DNA from: Aquificaceae bacterium
GTDB taxonomy: Bacteria > Aquificota > Aquificia > Aquificales > Aquificaceae
Direction: 5' to 3'
NCBI GenBank assembly: GCA_027014185.1
Contig: JALWEK010000131.1
Span: 1 to 10,307 of the forward strand
Length of the DNA: 10,307 nt
Shown here piece by piece: positions 1-7,240 of this stretch (position 1 is the stretch's first letter; every line of letters begins with the position of its first letter). The notes beneath the pieces are model-generated. The model saw only the letters and a list, made by a program, of their open reading frames with translations. It searched no databases and was not told the DNA's origin. The position numbers and the translations under genes were made by a program.

Positions 1-1
1 G

Positions 2-502
2 ATAAAAACTCCCTGGCCCTCTATGCTGAGGACCTGCTGGGGTGAGCCTGAGAGGTATGAGAAGTACTGGAACACCATACCGGGTGTTTACTTTGCGGGG
101 GATCTGGCCTCCTACGACGAGGAAGGATACATAATGATACTGGGAAGGGCAGACGGTGTGATAAACGTGGCGGGACACAGGATAGGAACGATGGAGGTCG
201 AGAGCGCCCTGGTGGATCACCCTGCAGTGGCGGAGGCTGCGGTCATAGGAAAGCCCCACGAGGTCAAGGGAGAGTCCATAAAGGCCTTCGTTATACTCAA
301 GAAGGGGGTTGAGCCCTCCGAGAAGCTGGTGGAGGAGCTCAAACTCCACGTGAGGAACGAGCTCGGTCCCATAGCGGTTCCCGACGAGATAGAGTTCGTG
401 GAGAAGCTCCCCAAGACCAGGAGCGGAAAGATAATGAGGAGGGTTCTCAAGGCCCAGGAACTCGGCCTTGACGTAGGGGACGTCTCTACCCTCGAGGACT
501 GA
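2..502 (+). CDS. acs: Acetyl-CoA synthetase (AMP-forming), C-terminal part
   Basis: This is the 3' end of an AMP-forming acetate-CoA ligase, which makes acetyl-CoA from acetate, ATP and CoA in the cytoplasm. The open frame enters from the left edge, so the N-terminal adenylating core is outside the window; 166 codons plus TGA remain. Visible are the end of the core ([10 protein letters not shown], then [14 protein letters not shown]), the hinge and C-terminal lid ([16 protein letters not shown], then [20 protein letters not shown]), and the [11 protein letters not shown] motif. In the Acs family the lysine of SGK is the catalytic, acetylation-regulated residue. The ending GDVSTLED is also typical of Acs and separates it from other acyl-CoA ligases. 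The gene converges on the liv operon with a hairpin between them. A propionyl-CoA synthetase is a less likely alternative. Confidence 0.93.
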   Translation: MKTPWPSMLRTCWGEPERYEKYWNTIPGVYFAGDLASYDEEGYIMILGRADGVINVAGHRIGTMEVESALVDHPAVAEAAVIGKPHEVKGESIKAFVILKKGVEPSEKLVEELKLHVRNELGPIAVPDEIEFVEKLPKTRSGKIMRRVLKAQELGLDVGDVSTLED

Positions 503-510
503 GAAACTCC

Positions 511-528
511 GGGCGGGCCTCCCCGCCC
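511..528. terminator. GC-rich hairpin between convergent acs and livF
   Basis: A perfect 7-bp stem (GGGCGGG at 511-517 with CCCGCCC at 522-528) and a 4-base loop lie in the short gap between the acs stop (502) and the livF stop (530). It is placed to end both transcripts. Neither strand has a proper U-tract after it, so it would be an atypical terminator or an mRNA 3'-end stabiliser. Confidence 0.5.
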
Positions 529-529
529 C

Positions 530-1246
530 CTACATCAAACTCAGGTAAGTCCTCCTTATCGAGTCCCTCCTGAGAAGCTCTTCAGAGCTCCCCTCGTCCA
601 CGATCGTTCCCAGATCGAAGACGTAGGCCCTGTCGGAGATCTCCAGAGCTAAGGAAACCTCCTGCTCCACCACCAGGATCGATATGCCCTCCTTTTCCCT
701 TATCGAGAGGATTATCTGGGCGAGTCTGTCCACCACCGCGGGGGCAAGGCCCAGGGAAAGCTCGTCTATCATGAGGAGCCTCGGCTCGCTCATGAGGGCC
801 CTTCCTATGGAGAGCATCTGCTGCTGGCCTCCCGAGAGGTCCCCCGCAAGCGTTTTCCTCTTTTCCCTAAGCTGGGGGAAGTACTCGTAGACCCTCTCGA
901 GGTTTTCTCTTACCTTATCCCTCTTTATCCAGCTCCCGAGAAGCAGGTTCTCCTCCACGCTCATGCCCAGGAAGAGCTTTCTACCCTCCGCTGCAAGGGC
1001 TATACCCCTCCTTACCCTCTCCTCGGGGGAGAGCTCCTCTATGTGCTCGTCCATGTATCTGACCGAGCCCCCCCAGGGCCTCAGAAGTCCCGCCACCACT
1101 TTAAGAAAGGTGCTCTTCCCAGAGCCGTTGGAGCCAAAAATCGCCACTATCTCCCCATCGCTCACGTGGAGATGTATGGACCTCAGTATCTCCACGTCCC
1201 CGTATCCCGCTCTGAGATCGCTTACCTCAAGAACCTTTCCCGACAT
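530..1246 (-). CDS. livF: Branched-chain amino acid-type ABC transporter, ATP-binding protein LivF
   Basis: One of the two cytoplasmic ATPases that drive a HAAT-family importer together with LivG; 238 aa, the usual LivF length. Walker A is GSNGSGKS (residues 38-45), the ABC signature LSGGQ (137-141) and Walker B LLMIDE (157-162). The H-loop position has Gln in VVEQ (192-195) where most ABC ATPases have His. That is normal for LivF, whose family carries VEQN here, and it separates this gene from its neighbour livG. The start lies 20 bp inside the end of livG, behind a GAGAGG purine stretch, so translation is probably coupled. It is the last gene of the aroB'-livKHMGF operon and is followed by a hairpin. 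Confidence 0.93.
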   Translation of the reverse strand: MSGKVLEVSDLRAGYGDVEILRSIHLHVSDGEIVAIFGSNGSGKSTFLKVVAGLLRPWGGSVRYMDEHIEELSPEERVRRGIALAAEGRKLFLGMSVEENLLLGSWIKRDKVRENLERVYEYFPQLREKRKTLAGDLSGGQQQMLSIGRALMSEPRLLMIDELSLGLAPAVVDRLAQIILSIREKEGISILVVEQEVSLALEISDRAYVFDLGTIVDEGSSEELLRRDSIRRTYLSLM

Positions 1247-1958
1247 ACCTCTCTCCGAGATAGGCTTTGATCACCTCTTCGTTCTGGGCCATGTCCTCGG
1301 GCCTACCATCGAATATAAGCCTCCCCTCGCTCAGGACCAGGACCCTCTCCGTGAGCTGGAAGAGGGCCTTGAGAACGTGCTCGGCGAGTATCAGAGTTAT
1401 TCTCCTCTCCTCCCTCAGCCTTTTCAGGAGATCCACTATCTCCTTTATTGAAACGGGATTGAGTCCCGCAAAGACCTCGTCCAGGAGCAGTACGCGGGGC
1501 TGAAGGGCAAGGGCCCGCGCCAGCTCGAGCCTCTTCCTCTGGGCGAGGGAGAGGGAGGAGGCCCTGTCCTTTGCCTTGTGGGAGAGGCCTACCTCCTCCA
1601 GAATTTCTAAGGCCTTCTCCTTGGTGGCTGGGAGGGAGGAGCCGTAGTGGAGGGCGATCATCACGTTCTCAAGGGCTGTCAGGTTGGAAAAGAGCCTCGT
1701 TATCTGGAAGGTCCTGCCGATTCCCAGCCTCGCCCTCTCGCTGGGCCTTCTGCTGGAGATGTCTTTTCCGAAGGCTAAAACCCTCCCTCTGTCCTGCCTT
1801 ATAACCCCTCCTATTACATTCAGGAGCGTGGTCTTCCCCGACCCGTTTGGGCCCACTATGCCTACGGTCTCTCCTTCCTCCACGCCGAAGCTGATACCTT
1901 TCAGGACCTTATTTCCCCCGAAGCTCTTCTCTACCCCTATTACCTCCAGAGCCCTCAT
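1227..1958 (-). CDS. livG: Branched-chain amino acid-type ABC transporter, ATP-binding protein LivG
   Basis: The second ATPase of the importer; 243 aa. Walker A is GPNGSGKT (36-43), Walker B VLLLDE (156-161), and a canonical H-loop His is at 194 (LAEH). The stretch GIGRTFQITRLFSNLTALENV (about 79-99) around the Q-loop is diagnostic of LivG. The ABC signature is degenerate, LSLAQ (136-140), with Ala where Gly normally contacts ATP; LivG proteins usually have LSYGQ or similar. Because LivF keeps LSGGQ, the dimer may have one strong and one weakened ATP site (inference). The start overlaps the livM stop by four bases (ATGA), preceded by GGGGTGAG as ribosome binding site, and the end overlaps livF by 20 bp. 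Confidence 0.93.
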   Translation of the reverse strand: MRALEVIGVEKSFGGNKVLKGISFGVEEGETVGIVGPNGSGKTTLLNVIGGVIRQDRGRVLAFGKDISSRRPSERARLGIGRTFQITRLFSNLTALENVMIALHYGSSLPATKEKALEILEEVGLSHKAKDRASSLSLAQRKRLELARALALQPRVLLLDEVFAGLNPVSIKEIVDLLKRLREERRITLILAEHVLKALFQLTERVLVLSEGRLIFDGRPEDMAQNEEVIKAYLGERYVGKGS

Positions 1959-2854
1959 CTCACCCCTAAGATACCACGGGGAACGAGGAGTATCCCCAGG
2001 ACTATCAGGAGCCCGAGGATTATCCCGTGAACTTCCGTAAGACCGCTCCAGACGATCTCGGAGACCATCTCCAGAAGGAACGCTCCCAGCAGGGGCCCGA
2101 TGGTAGTACCCACGCCTCCAAGAAGAAGGGCAACGAAGGTCTTGACCGAGAGGAGCGGATCGAACATGGATGTAGGATCTATGTAGGTTATCCAGTAGGC
2201 GTAAACCCCTCCCACCAGACCCGTTAGGAAGGAGGATATCCCGAAGGAGAAGCTCTTGAAGAGGACGGTGTTCACCCCCACGCTCTCCGCGGCCACCTCG
2301 TCCTCCCTTATGGCCTTGAGGGCGTATCCGAATACGGACCTGTCCACCCAGAGATTTATTAGGAATGAGATCAGGGCGAGGAAGAGGAACATAAAGTGGA
2401 AGAAGTATCCCTCAAAGGGACCCCTGTATATGGGGAGGTTTATCCCGTCCGTCCCGCCTGTGAACTCGAGGTTTGCCACCACCTCACCCAGGGCCAGCTG
2501 GAGGGCCAGAGTGGTTATGGCAAAGTAGTGGCTCTTTAGCCTCATCAGTGGAGGTGCGATGATCAGGGCCGTGAAGCCAGCCACCATGCCTCCGACCAGA
2601 AGGGAAGGCAGAAAAGGAACAGAATAGCTCTTCATGAGGATCGCTGTCGTGTAGCCCCCTATCCCGAAGAAGGCTATTCCCCCGAAGGCGGGATAGCCCG
2701 TGTATCCGAGGAGGACGTTCTGGGCGAGAGCCAGCGAAGAGAGCATCAGGGCGGAGCTGAGGACCCTACCCCAGTAGGGCCAGTCTGGCAGGAGCAGGGG
2801 AAGGACTGCCAGCACCGCAAAGAAGATAAAGATCACCTTCTCAAGCCTCGCCAT
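1955..2854 (-). CDS. livM: Branched-chain amino acid-type ABC transporter, permease LivM
   Basis: An inner-membrane permease of the HAAT importer, 299 aa, made almost entirely of hydrophobic helices. LivM hallmarks are ALAQNVLLGYTGYPAFGGIAFFGIGGY (about 42-68), the TGGTDGI loop (132-138), the cytoplasmic coupling segment ALKAIREDEVAAESVGVN (about 178-195), which docks onto the ATPases, and a C-terminal LLGGVGTTIGPLLGA followed by VPRGILG. The start overlaps the end of livH by 14 bp, and only a weak ribosome site (GGGCGGTAAG) precedes it, consistent with translational coupling. The end overlaps livG by ATGA. Family assignment is firm; the substrate cannot be read from the permease. Confidence 0.92.
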   Translation of the reverse strand: MARLEKVIFIFFAVLAVLPLLLPDWPYWGRVLSSALMLSSLALAQNVLLGYTGYPAFGGIAFFGIGGYTTAILMKSYSVPFLPSLLVGGMVAGFTALIIAPPLMRLKSHYFAITTLALQLALGEVVANLEFTGGTDGINLPIYRGPFEGYFFHFMFLFLALISFLINLWVDRSVFGYALKAIREDEVAAESVGVNTVLFKSFSFGISSFLTGLVGGVYAYWITYIDPTSMFDPLLSVKTFVALLLGGVGTTIGPLLGAFLLEMVSEIVWSGLTEVHGIILGLLIVLGILLVPRGILGVR

Positions 2855-3716
2855 AGTACTTACCGCCCATCAATCCCCTCGGCCTGAAGATGAGGACGAG
2901 GATCATCAGAACCAGGGAGGCAAAGAGCTTCCAGCTCTCCCCCGCGTAGAAGGATACGAAGATCTCCATCGTCCCGAGGAAGAGACCACCCAGCAGAGCG
3001 CTCTCCACCCTTCCCAGACCGCCCAGAACGCTCACCAGGAAGGCCTTGACCGTCAAAAATCCTCCGTCGAAGGGAGTAAAGCCCTGAAGTATGCCGTAGA
3101 GGTTTCCCGAAAGGAAAGCTATTCCAGTCCCTATACCCATAGTGAGGGCGAACACCCTCTCGGGGCTTATCCCCACCAGCCTCGCCCCTTCCACGTCAAG
3201 AGCGACCGCCCTTATAGCCCTCCCAGTCCAAGTGAACTTAAGGAAGACAAAGAGCAAGAATGTGAAAAGGAGGGAGAGGATAAACACCAACAGCTTCACC
3301 TTAGAGACTATCAAATTTCCAACTACGAGGCTTCCCTCCGCGTAGGGGACGTCTATGGACCTTATGTCCGCTTTAAAGAAGTAGTTGAGCGTGTGTGAGA
3401 TCAGGATGTCGAGGCCGAAGGTAAGTATCAGGACCATGAAGGGCTCGAGCTTTATGACCCTGTTTACAAAGGAGGCCTGAAGCAGGAGACCCAGGCCAAA
3501 GCCGACCGCAAAGGAGATAGGAAGAGAAACTATAGGATCTACACCAACGGCGTTGAACAGCGAGTAGGCCAGGTAGGAACCGAGGACCACGAGGCTCCCG
3601 TAGGCGAGGTTAAGTATGTTTAGGACTCCCCAGGTTAGGGAAAAGCCCAAGGATAGGAAGGCGTAAAAGGTTCCGAGAAGGAGGGCTTCCAGTAGAAGCT
3701 GGAGGAGGAGATCCAT
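2841..3716 (-). CDS. livH: Branched-chain amino acid-type ABC transporter, permease LivH
   Basis: The partner inner-membrane permease, 291 aa. The N-terminal block GFSLTWGVLNILNLAYGSLV (about 24-43) is the LivH signature. The coupling segment TGRAIRAVALDVEGARLVGI (about 164-183) corresponds to the ATPase-docking loop, and the SVLGGLGRVESALLGGLFLG and FRPRGLMG blocks near the C-terminus are also family-typical. Its ATG follows the livK stop directly (TAGATG, no spacer), with no strong Shine-Dalgarno, so it probably depends on ribosomes finishing livK. The end overlaps livM by 14 bp. Confidence 0.92.
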   Translation of the reverse strand: MDLLLQLLLEALLLGTFYAFLSLGFSLTWGVLNILNLAYGSLVVLGSYLAYSLFNAVGVDPIVSLPISFAVGFGLGLLLQASFVNRVIKLEPFMVLILTFGLDILISHTLNYFFKADIRSIDVPYAEGSLVVGNLIVSKVKLLVFILSLLFTFLLFVFLKFTWTGRAIRAVALDVEGARLVGISPERVFALTMGIGTGIAFLSGNLYGILQGFTPFDGGFLTVKAFLVSVLGGLGRVESALLGGLFLGTMEIFVSFYAGESWKLFASLVLMILVLIFRPRGLMGGKYYGEA

Positions 3717-4892
3717 CTACTTCCACTCGGGCTTGGGATATACAGGCTCAGCCTCTCTGAAGGGATAGACCGTTACGGGCTTACCTCCCTGTATCTGGAT
3801 CACCGCCATGGGCTTCGTAACGATCTTTCCAGTTTCATCGAAGCCTATCACCCCGTAGAAGGTCTCCACCTTCATGCTCAGAAGCTCCTTCCTTACCTTA
3901 TCCACCTCCAGACTTCCAGCCCTCTCTATGGCAATCTGTAGGGCCAGAGCTGCAGCGGTCCCTCCCGCGGCGTGGTACTCGGGATCCTCCCCGTATCTCT
4001 CCCTGTAGGCCTTAACGAAGCCTTCCGTGCTACCGAAGAGGGGATCTTTGTATCTGAAGGCTTTTGACCACTGGACGGGCCCGAAGACGTATTCCGCGTC
4101 CTTACCCAAGGCCTTCACGAAGGCTGGAACGGGAGGCCCCACCGTCAGGCCCACGAACTTGGGATTTATCCTGAACTGCTTGAGCTGTTTTATCACGAGA
4201 ACCGAGTCCTTGAAGTGCCCCGCCCCTATAACCACATCGGGCCTCTTCATCCTTATCTTGAGCATGAGGGAGGAAAGGTCCTGCGTTCCCTTCGGATAGC
4301 CCTCGAACAGGACCACTTTAAGGCCCTTCTTCTTCGCCTCTTCTAAAGCACCCCTCGCTGCGTCCTCGGAGAAGATGTCCTTTTCGTAGATGATGGCGAC
4401 GGTCTTTGGCCTCGGCTTCAGGCTCACCGCAAGGTCTATCAGGTTCTTCCCGTAGTCGGGAGCGATGTTGAAGACGCCGAAGACGTGCCTGTAGCCCTGC
4501 CTGTAGATCTTCGAGGAGGCCCCTCCTCCCTGGACCATCAGGGCTCTGTACTTCTCAACGACTCCAGCGGCGGCGAAGACCTGGGCGCTCCCGTAAGGGC
4601 CGAGGATGAACCTAACCTTATCCTGTGTTATCAGCTTCTCCACCAGCTTGGCTGTGGTCTTTGGATCGCTCCGGTCGTCGTAGTAGATTATCTCTACCTT
4701 GTATCTCTTGTTCCCGACCTTTATGCCTCCCTTTGCGTTCACCCGCTCCTTCCAGAGCTCGTATCCTCTCTTTAGAAGCTCTCCCTCCTTGGCGTATTTG
4801 CCCGAGAAGGAGACGGCCGCTCCGAGCCTAAGGACTTCCTGAGAGAAGGAGAGAGAGAACACGAAAGCTATTAGGAATAGAAAAACCCTCAT
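3717..4892 (-). CDS. livK: Periplasmic substrate-binding protein of the Liv-type importer
   Basis: A type I periplasmic binding protein of the amino acid/amide (HAAT) family, 391 aa, which captures the ligand and delivers it to LivHM. A hydrophobic signal peptide covers residues 1-17 with likely cleavage at SFS|QEV. There is no lipobox Cys, so it should be a free periplasmic protein. The mature start LRLGAAVSFSGKYAKEGELL, then VNAKGGIKVGNKRYKVEIIYYDD (about 51-73), FILGPYGSAQVFAAAGV (about 95-111) and the late YHAAGGTAAALALQ block are typical of the family. A GGAGGT ribosome site at 4899-4904 lies six bases before the ATG, and only 12 bp separate it from the aroB' stop. The substrate is not evident: this family also binds aromatic compounds, amides and urea, so 'branched-chain amino acid' should be taken as a family name. 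Confidence 0.88.
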   Translation of the reverse strand: MRVFLFLIAFVFSLSFSQEVLRLGAAVSFSGKYAKEGELLKRGYELWKERVNAKGGIKVGNKRYKVEIIYYDDRSDPKTTAKLVEKLITQDKVRFILGPYGSAQVFAAAGVVEKYRALMVQGGGASSKIYRQGYRHVFGVFNIAPDYGKNLIDLAVSLKPRPKTVAIIYEKDIFSEDAARGALEEAKKKGLKVVLFEGYPKGTQDLSSLMLKIRMKRPDVVIGAGHFKDSVLVIKQLKQFRINPKFVGLTVGPPVPAFVKALGKDAEYVFGPVQWSKAFRYKDPLFGSTEGFVKAYRERYGEDPEYHAAGGTAAALALQIAIERAGSLEVDKVRKELLSMKVETFYGVIGFDETGKIVTKPMAVIQIQGGKPVTVYPFREAEPVYPKPEWK

Positions 4893-4904
4893 GACCAGAC
4901 CTCC

Positions 4905-5900
4905 CTACTTCTCTATTATGCTCTCCTCCACCTTCATCCCAAAGTGCCTTCCCGCCTCCTCCACGTATCCCAGAACCTCGTCTCCCTCCTTGAGCTCCGC
5001 GACCGATATCGGGGTTCCGTCGGGCCTCGTGAGCCTTATGGTCTCCGCGTTCTGGAGAACACAGCTGAGCTTTTTATCCTCGAACTTCCCCTCTATCAGG
5101 AGCATGGGCCTTCTCTCGACCTTGGACCTTCCTACGTAAACAACCCTTCCCTCTCCCTTGTGGTTATAGACCATTACCTGATCGCCCGCGGAGAGCTCGC
5201 ACAGATATTTGGTCTTATTCCCTGGTACCCTTATGTACATGTGAACCGCTCCAGCGTTCACCCTAAAGGGCCTCGAGGCAACGTAGGGGTTCTCCTCCGT
5301 CTCAGCGTGGACGAGGAACATACCTCCCGAGGAGTTCCCCACTAGCATCCCTTCCCCTCTACTCATTAGGGAGGTCGTATCCACACAGACCCTGTCCCCG
5401 AGGCCGAGAGGTAGTATCCTCGTGATCTTCACCTTCACCAGTTCCAGCTTCTCTTCCGACTCTTCCAAGAGCTTTCCAACCCTCTTTATCTCGTTGATGT
5501 CCTGGGTCTTGAGAACCACTCCCTTAACACCCTTCTCGAGGGTCTGAAGGGCCACCTCAGCCTCGTTGGCGTTTCTGACCACGGCGTAAAGCTCTTCCCT
5601 CTGGGCTATTAGGTTCTCCAAAGGTATCACTGTCCAGTCTGTGGTCTCCACGATCACCTTCACGTTCGGAGGATACTTGGCGGCCTTCTCCTCGTCCTCC
5701 TTGCCTTCTATCTTGATGTAGATCACTTCCTCTCCCAGCTTGAGATCTCCATCGGGGGATATTACCGTGGTTCTTGCCAGCTTCTTCGCTTCTTTGGCCT
5801 TCTCCTCGTCGGGGATGATGATCGCGCTCGCGCCCGACTCCAGGGCGGTAGTTACCAGCTTCTTGTCGTAAGGTTCTACCCACACCCAGAACTCTTTCAT
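4905..5900 (-). CDS. aroB': 3-Dehydroquinate synthase II (archaeal type)
   Basis: This enzyme performs the NAD+-dependent oxidative deamination and cyclisation of 2-amino-3,7-dideoxy-D-threo-hept-6-ulosonate to 3-dehydroquinate (EC 1.4.1.24), the archaeal entry to the shikimate pathway that does not use DAHP. The chosen start gives 331 aa, normal for the family. Conserved blocks are DTTSLMSRGEGMLVGNSSGG (174-193), ASRPFRVNAGAVHMYI (about 208-223) and the late GRVVYVGRSKVERRPMLLIE. The frame extends ten codons further to an ATG at 5930, but MKEFWVWVEPYDKK is where archaeal homologues begin, and the extension crosses the promoter; an ATG at 5906 is also possible. No Shine-Dalgarno precedes the start. 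It is the first gene of the operon with livKHMGF, 12 bp upstream of livK. The family is mainly archaeal and, among bacteria, is known from Aquificota. Confidence 0.9.
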   Translation of the reverse strand: MKEFWVWVEPYDKKLVTTALESGASAIIIPDEEKAKEAKKLARTTVISPDGDLKLGEEVIYIKIEGKEDEEKAAKYPPNVKVIVETTDWTVIPLENLIAQREELYAVVRNANEAEVALQTLEKGVKGVVLKTQDINEIKRVGKLLEESEEKLELVKVKITRILPLGLGDRVCVDTTSLMSRGEGMLVGNSSGGMFLVHAETEENPYVASRPFRVNAGAVHMYIRVPGNKTKYLCELSAGDQVMVYNHKGEGRVVYVGRSKVERRPMLLIEGKFEDKKLSCVLQNAETIRLTRPDGTPISVAELKEGDEVLGYVEEAGRHFGMKVEESIIEK

Positions 5901-5907
5901 GCCCATA

Positions 5908-5913
5908 AGTATA
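5908..5913 (-). promoter_or_regulatory. Candidate -10 element of the aroB'-liv operon
   Basis: TATACT on the minus strand ends seven bases before the preferred aroB' ATG (5898-5900). Transcription would begin at or within a base of the start codon, giving a leaderless mRNA, which fits the lack of a ribosome site. No convincing -35 is seen. A second reading, TATTAT at 5918-5913, would give a leader of about six bases. Confidence 0.4.
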
Positions 5914-5917
5914 TAAT
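5912..5917 (+). promoter_or_regulatory. Candidate -10 element of the 5938 gene
   Basis: A perfect TATAAT lies 20 bases before the ATG at 5938 and predicts a leader of about 14 bases. No good -35 is found at 16-18 bp. It overlaps the opposing -10 of aroB' by two bases, so RNA polymerase could probably serve only one direction at a time. Confidence 0.45.
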
Positions 5918-5937
5918 ACAAGTAGCCCAAAAGTGCT

Positions 5938-6846
5938 ATGAAAAAGGCCGCAGCTGTATTAATCGGGATCGTTTCCCTACTTCTGCTGGGGCTGGTTGCC
6001 GTTCAAACCTATGCAAACAAGAAGGCTGAAGAGAACCTAAAAACGCTTCTATCGGACCTAGGCATAAGGGACTTTTCATACGGTAAAGTGCAATACTCAC
6101 TTCTCAGCGGCAGGATCGAGGTCGAGGATCTCTTAATAAGGGGTAAGGAAGGAAAAACAAGAGTAGACAGGTTTGTAGTTTCCAAGCTGACTGATACGGA
6201 TCTGGAGTTCTGGGCTCTGGGGATAAAGGGAGAGGATGAAGAGTTCAAGAGACTTGAGAGTGAGCTCAGAGAGCTAGGTTACGATAAGGCAAGCTTAAAT
6301 CTATACATCTCGGCAAGCTTATACGAGGACACAGGAGATCTTTTTGTAAGGAGGGTTTCACTTGAACTACCTGGCGCTCTCTCATTAGATATGAGCCTGA
6401 GGATGTCTGGAGTGGACAGGAAGCTCCTTGAGGACATCAAGAGCTTAGAGGACGATGACAGAGAAAAGCTAGCCCAGGTTGCCAACAGGCTCGCAAGCGT
6501 TTATTTGAAGGAGATAACCCTACAGATAAAAGATGCCGGCCTTTTGAGAAGGCTGATCGACAGGGAAGCAAAGAAAAGAGGAAAGAGCGCTGAGGGAATA
6601 AAGAACGAACTGATCGAGAAGATTAAAACCTCTTTTGGAAAGAATTCCCATGGGTTCGAACGATCGCTTGCTGAAGGCTTGTCCGCCTTGATAGAGAGTG
6701 GAGGGACTCTCGTCTTGGAGGGTAAACCTGAAAAACCTGTAAGCTTCGACGATCTTGTCCTTTACACTCTGATAGGTATTCAGAGCAGAGATTTTTCGCC
6801 CGTTGCAGAGGAGCTGGGTATCAAGATTAAACACGAGCCTCCTTGA
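5938..6846 (+). CDS. Membrane-anchored periplasmic protein of unknown function
   Basis: I do not recognise a named family; 302 aa. The N-terminus MKKAAAVLIGIVSLLLLGLVAVQTYA (1-26) is one transmembrane helix or uncleaved signal anchor, so the rest should be periplasmic. What follows alternates short beta-like stretches with charged helices: FSYGKVQYSLLSGRIEVEDLLIRG (about 46-69), LSLDMSLRMSGVDRKLLEDI (about 148-167) and, at about 191-220, KEITLQIKDAGLLRRLIDRE followed by AKKRGKSAEG. The pattern of an anchored N-terminus and a 'sequence-on-top-of-scaffold' beta segment is reminiscent of AsmA-like or YdgA/DUF945-like envelope proteins, but this is only a weak resemblance. No Shine-Dalgarno is visible before the ATG. 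Base composition is more AT-rich than in the liv genes. Its last 20 bases overlap the end of the convergent HEPN gene. Confidence 0.7.
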   Translation: MKKAAAVLIGIVSLLLLGLVAVQTYANKKAEENLKTLLSDLGIRDFSYGKVQYSLLSGRIEVEDLLIRGKEGKTRVDRFVVSKLTDTDLEFWALGIKGEDEEFKRLESELRELGYDKASLNLYISASLYEDTGDLFVRRVSLELPGALSLDMSLRMSGVDRKLLEDIKSLEDDDREKLAQVANRLASVYLKEITLQIKDAGLLRRLIDREAKKRGKSAEGIKNELIEKIKTSFGKNSHGFERSLAEGLSALIESGGTLVLEGKPEKPVSFDDLVLYTLIGIQSRDFSPVAEELGIKIKHEPP

Positions 6847-7240
6847 GTTTACTTACGACTTTTCTCATTAACTTTGAGTAAAGCTCTAATCTTGAAAATA
6901 GGTCTTCTGCCAGATCCTCGTTGTAGGTATGAACTGTCATATTCCTGTCATCTACCATACTCAGCAGTTTCCCGAGTTCATCCTCTCCTATATAATGGTT
7001 TTTGAAAAGCTCTCTCATACAAGACTTAGGAGAATTGCACTCTACACCTTCGATCTCTTTCAAGGCAGTTTTTACAAACTTCCAGAATATCTCAAAGGTA
7101 AACTCGAACCTCTGTATAGCAGAGTCCCTTAAAAAGGGATAAAGGTCCGTACTTCTTTTATTCTCTGCAACGTTTATCGCTTCGGTAAGTCTATCAATAG
7201 ATTTTTCAAAATCTTCTAACTGCTTCCTAAACTTATCCAG
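6827..7240 (-). CDS. HEPN-domain protein (HI0074/HepT-like toxin or substrate-binding subunit), CTG start
   Basis: An all-helical HEPN protein of the nucleotidyltransferase-partner family (HI0074-like), 137 aa from the chosen start. Typical blocks are LDKFRKQLEDFEKSIDRL (1-18), FLRDSAIQRFEFTFEIFWK (36-54), NSPKSCMRELFKNHYI (69-84) and the active motif RNMTVHTY (99-106). This is exactly RX4HXY: Arg and His form the HEPN ribonuclease site, and the Tyr is the residue AMPylated in MntA-HepT systems. Between the upstream in-frame stop (7268-7270) and residue 60 the frame has no ATG, GTG or TTG. The TTG at 7063 would remove the first 60 residues. CTG at 7238-7240 sits six bases after a perfect AAGGAGGG and yields the normal family start. 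It overlaps the MNT gene by 25 bp, implying coupled translation. The gene looks intact, without frameshift. Confidence 0.8.
   Translation of the reverse strand: MDKFRKQLEDFEKSIDRLTEAINVAENKRSTDLYPFLRDSAIQRFEFTFEIFWKFVKTALKEIEGVECNSPKSCMRELFKNHYIGEDELGKLLSMVDDRNMTVHTYNEDLAEDLFSRLELYSKLMRKVVSKLKEARV

Noticed and set aside
963-1451. 162-aa plus-strand open frame opposite livF and livG
   Set aside because: It is antisense to two well-supported ATPase genes that overlap here; its sequence resembles no protein and it has no start signals.
5557-5883. 108-aa Arg/Gly-rich open frame on the minus strand inside aroB'
   Set aside because: It is a shifted-frame shadow of aroB' on the same strand, with composition dominated by R, G, E and Q and no ribosome site.
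5898-5930. Longer aroB' start at 5930 (341 aa)
   Set aside because: The extra ten residues are not found in the family, and the extension runs over the AT-rich promoter island.
6827-7063. 78-aa reading of the HEPN gene from TTG 7063
   Set aside because: It lacks the first half of the HEPN fold, which is present in the same uninterrupted frame upstream, and there is a much better ribosome site before CTG 7240.
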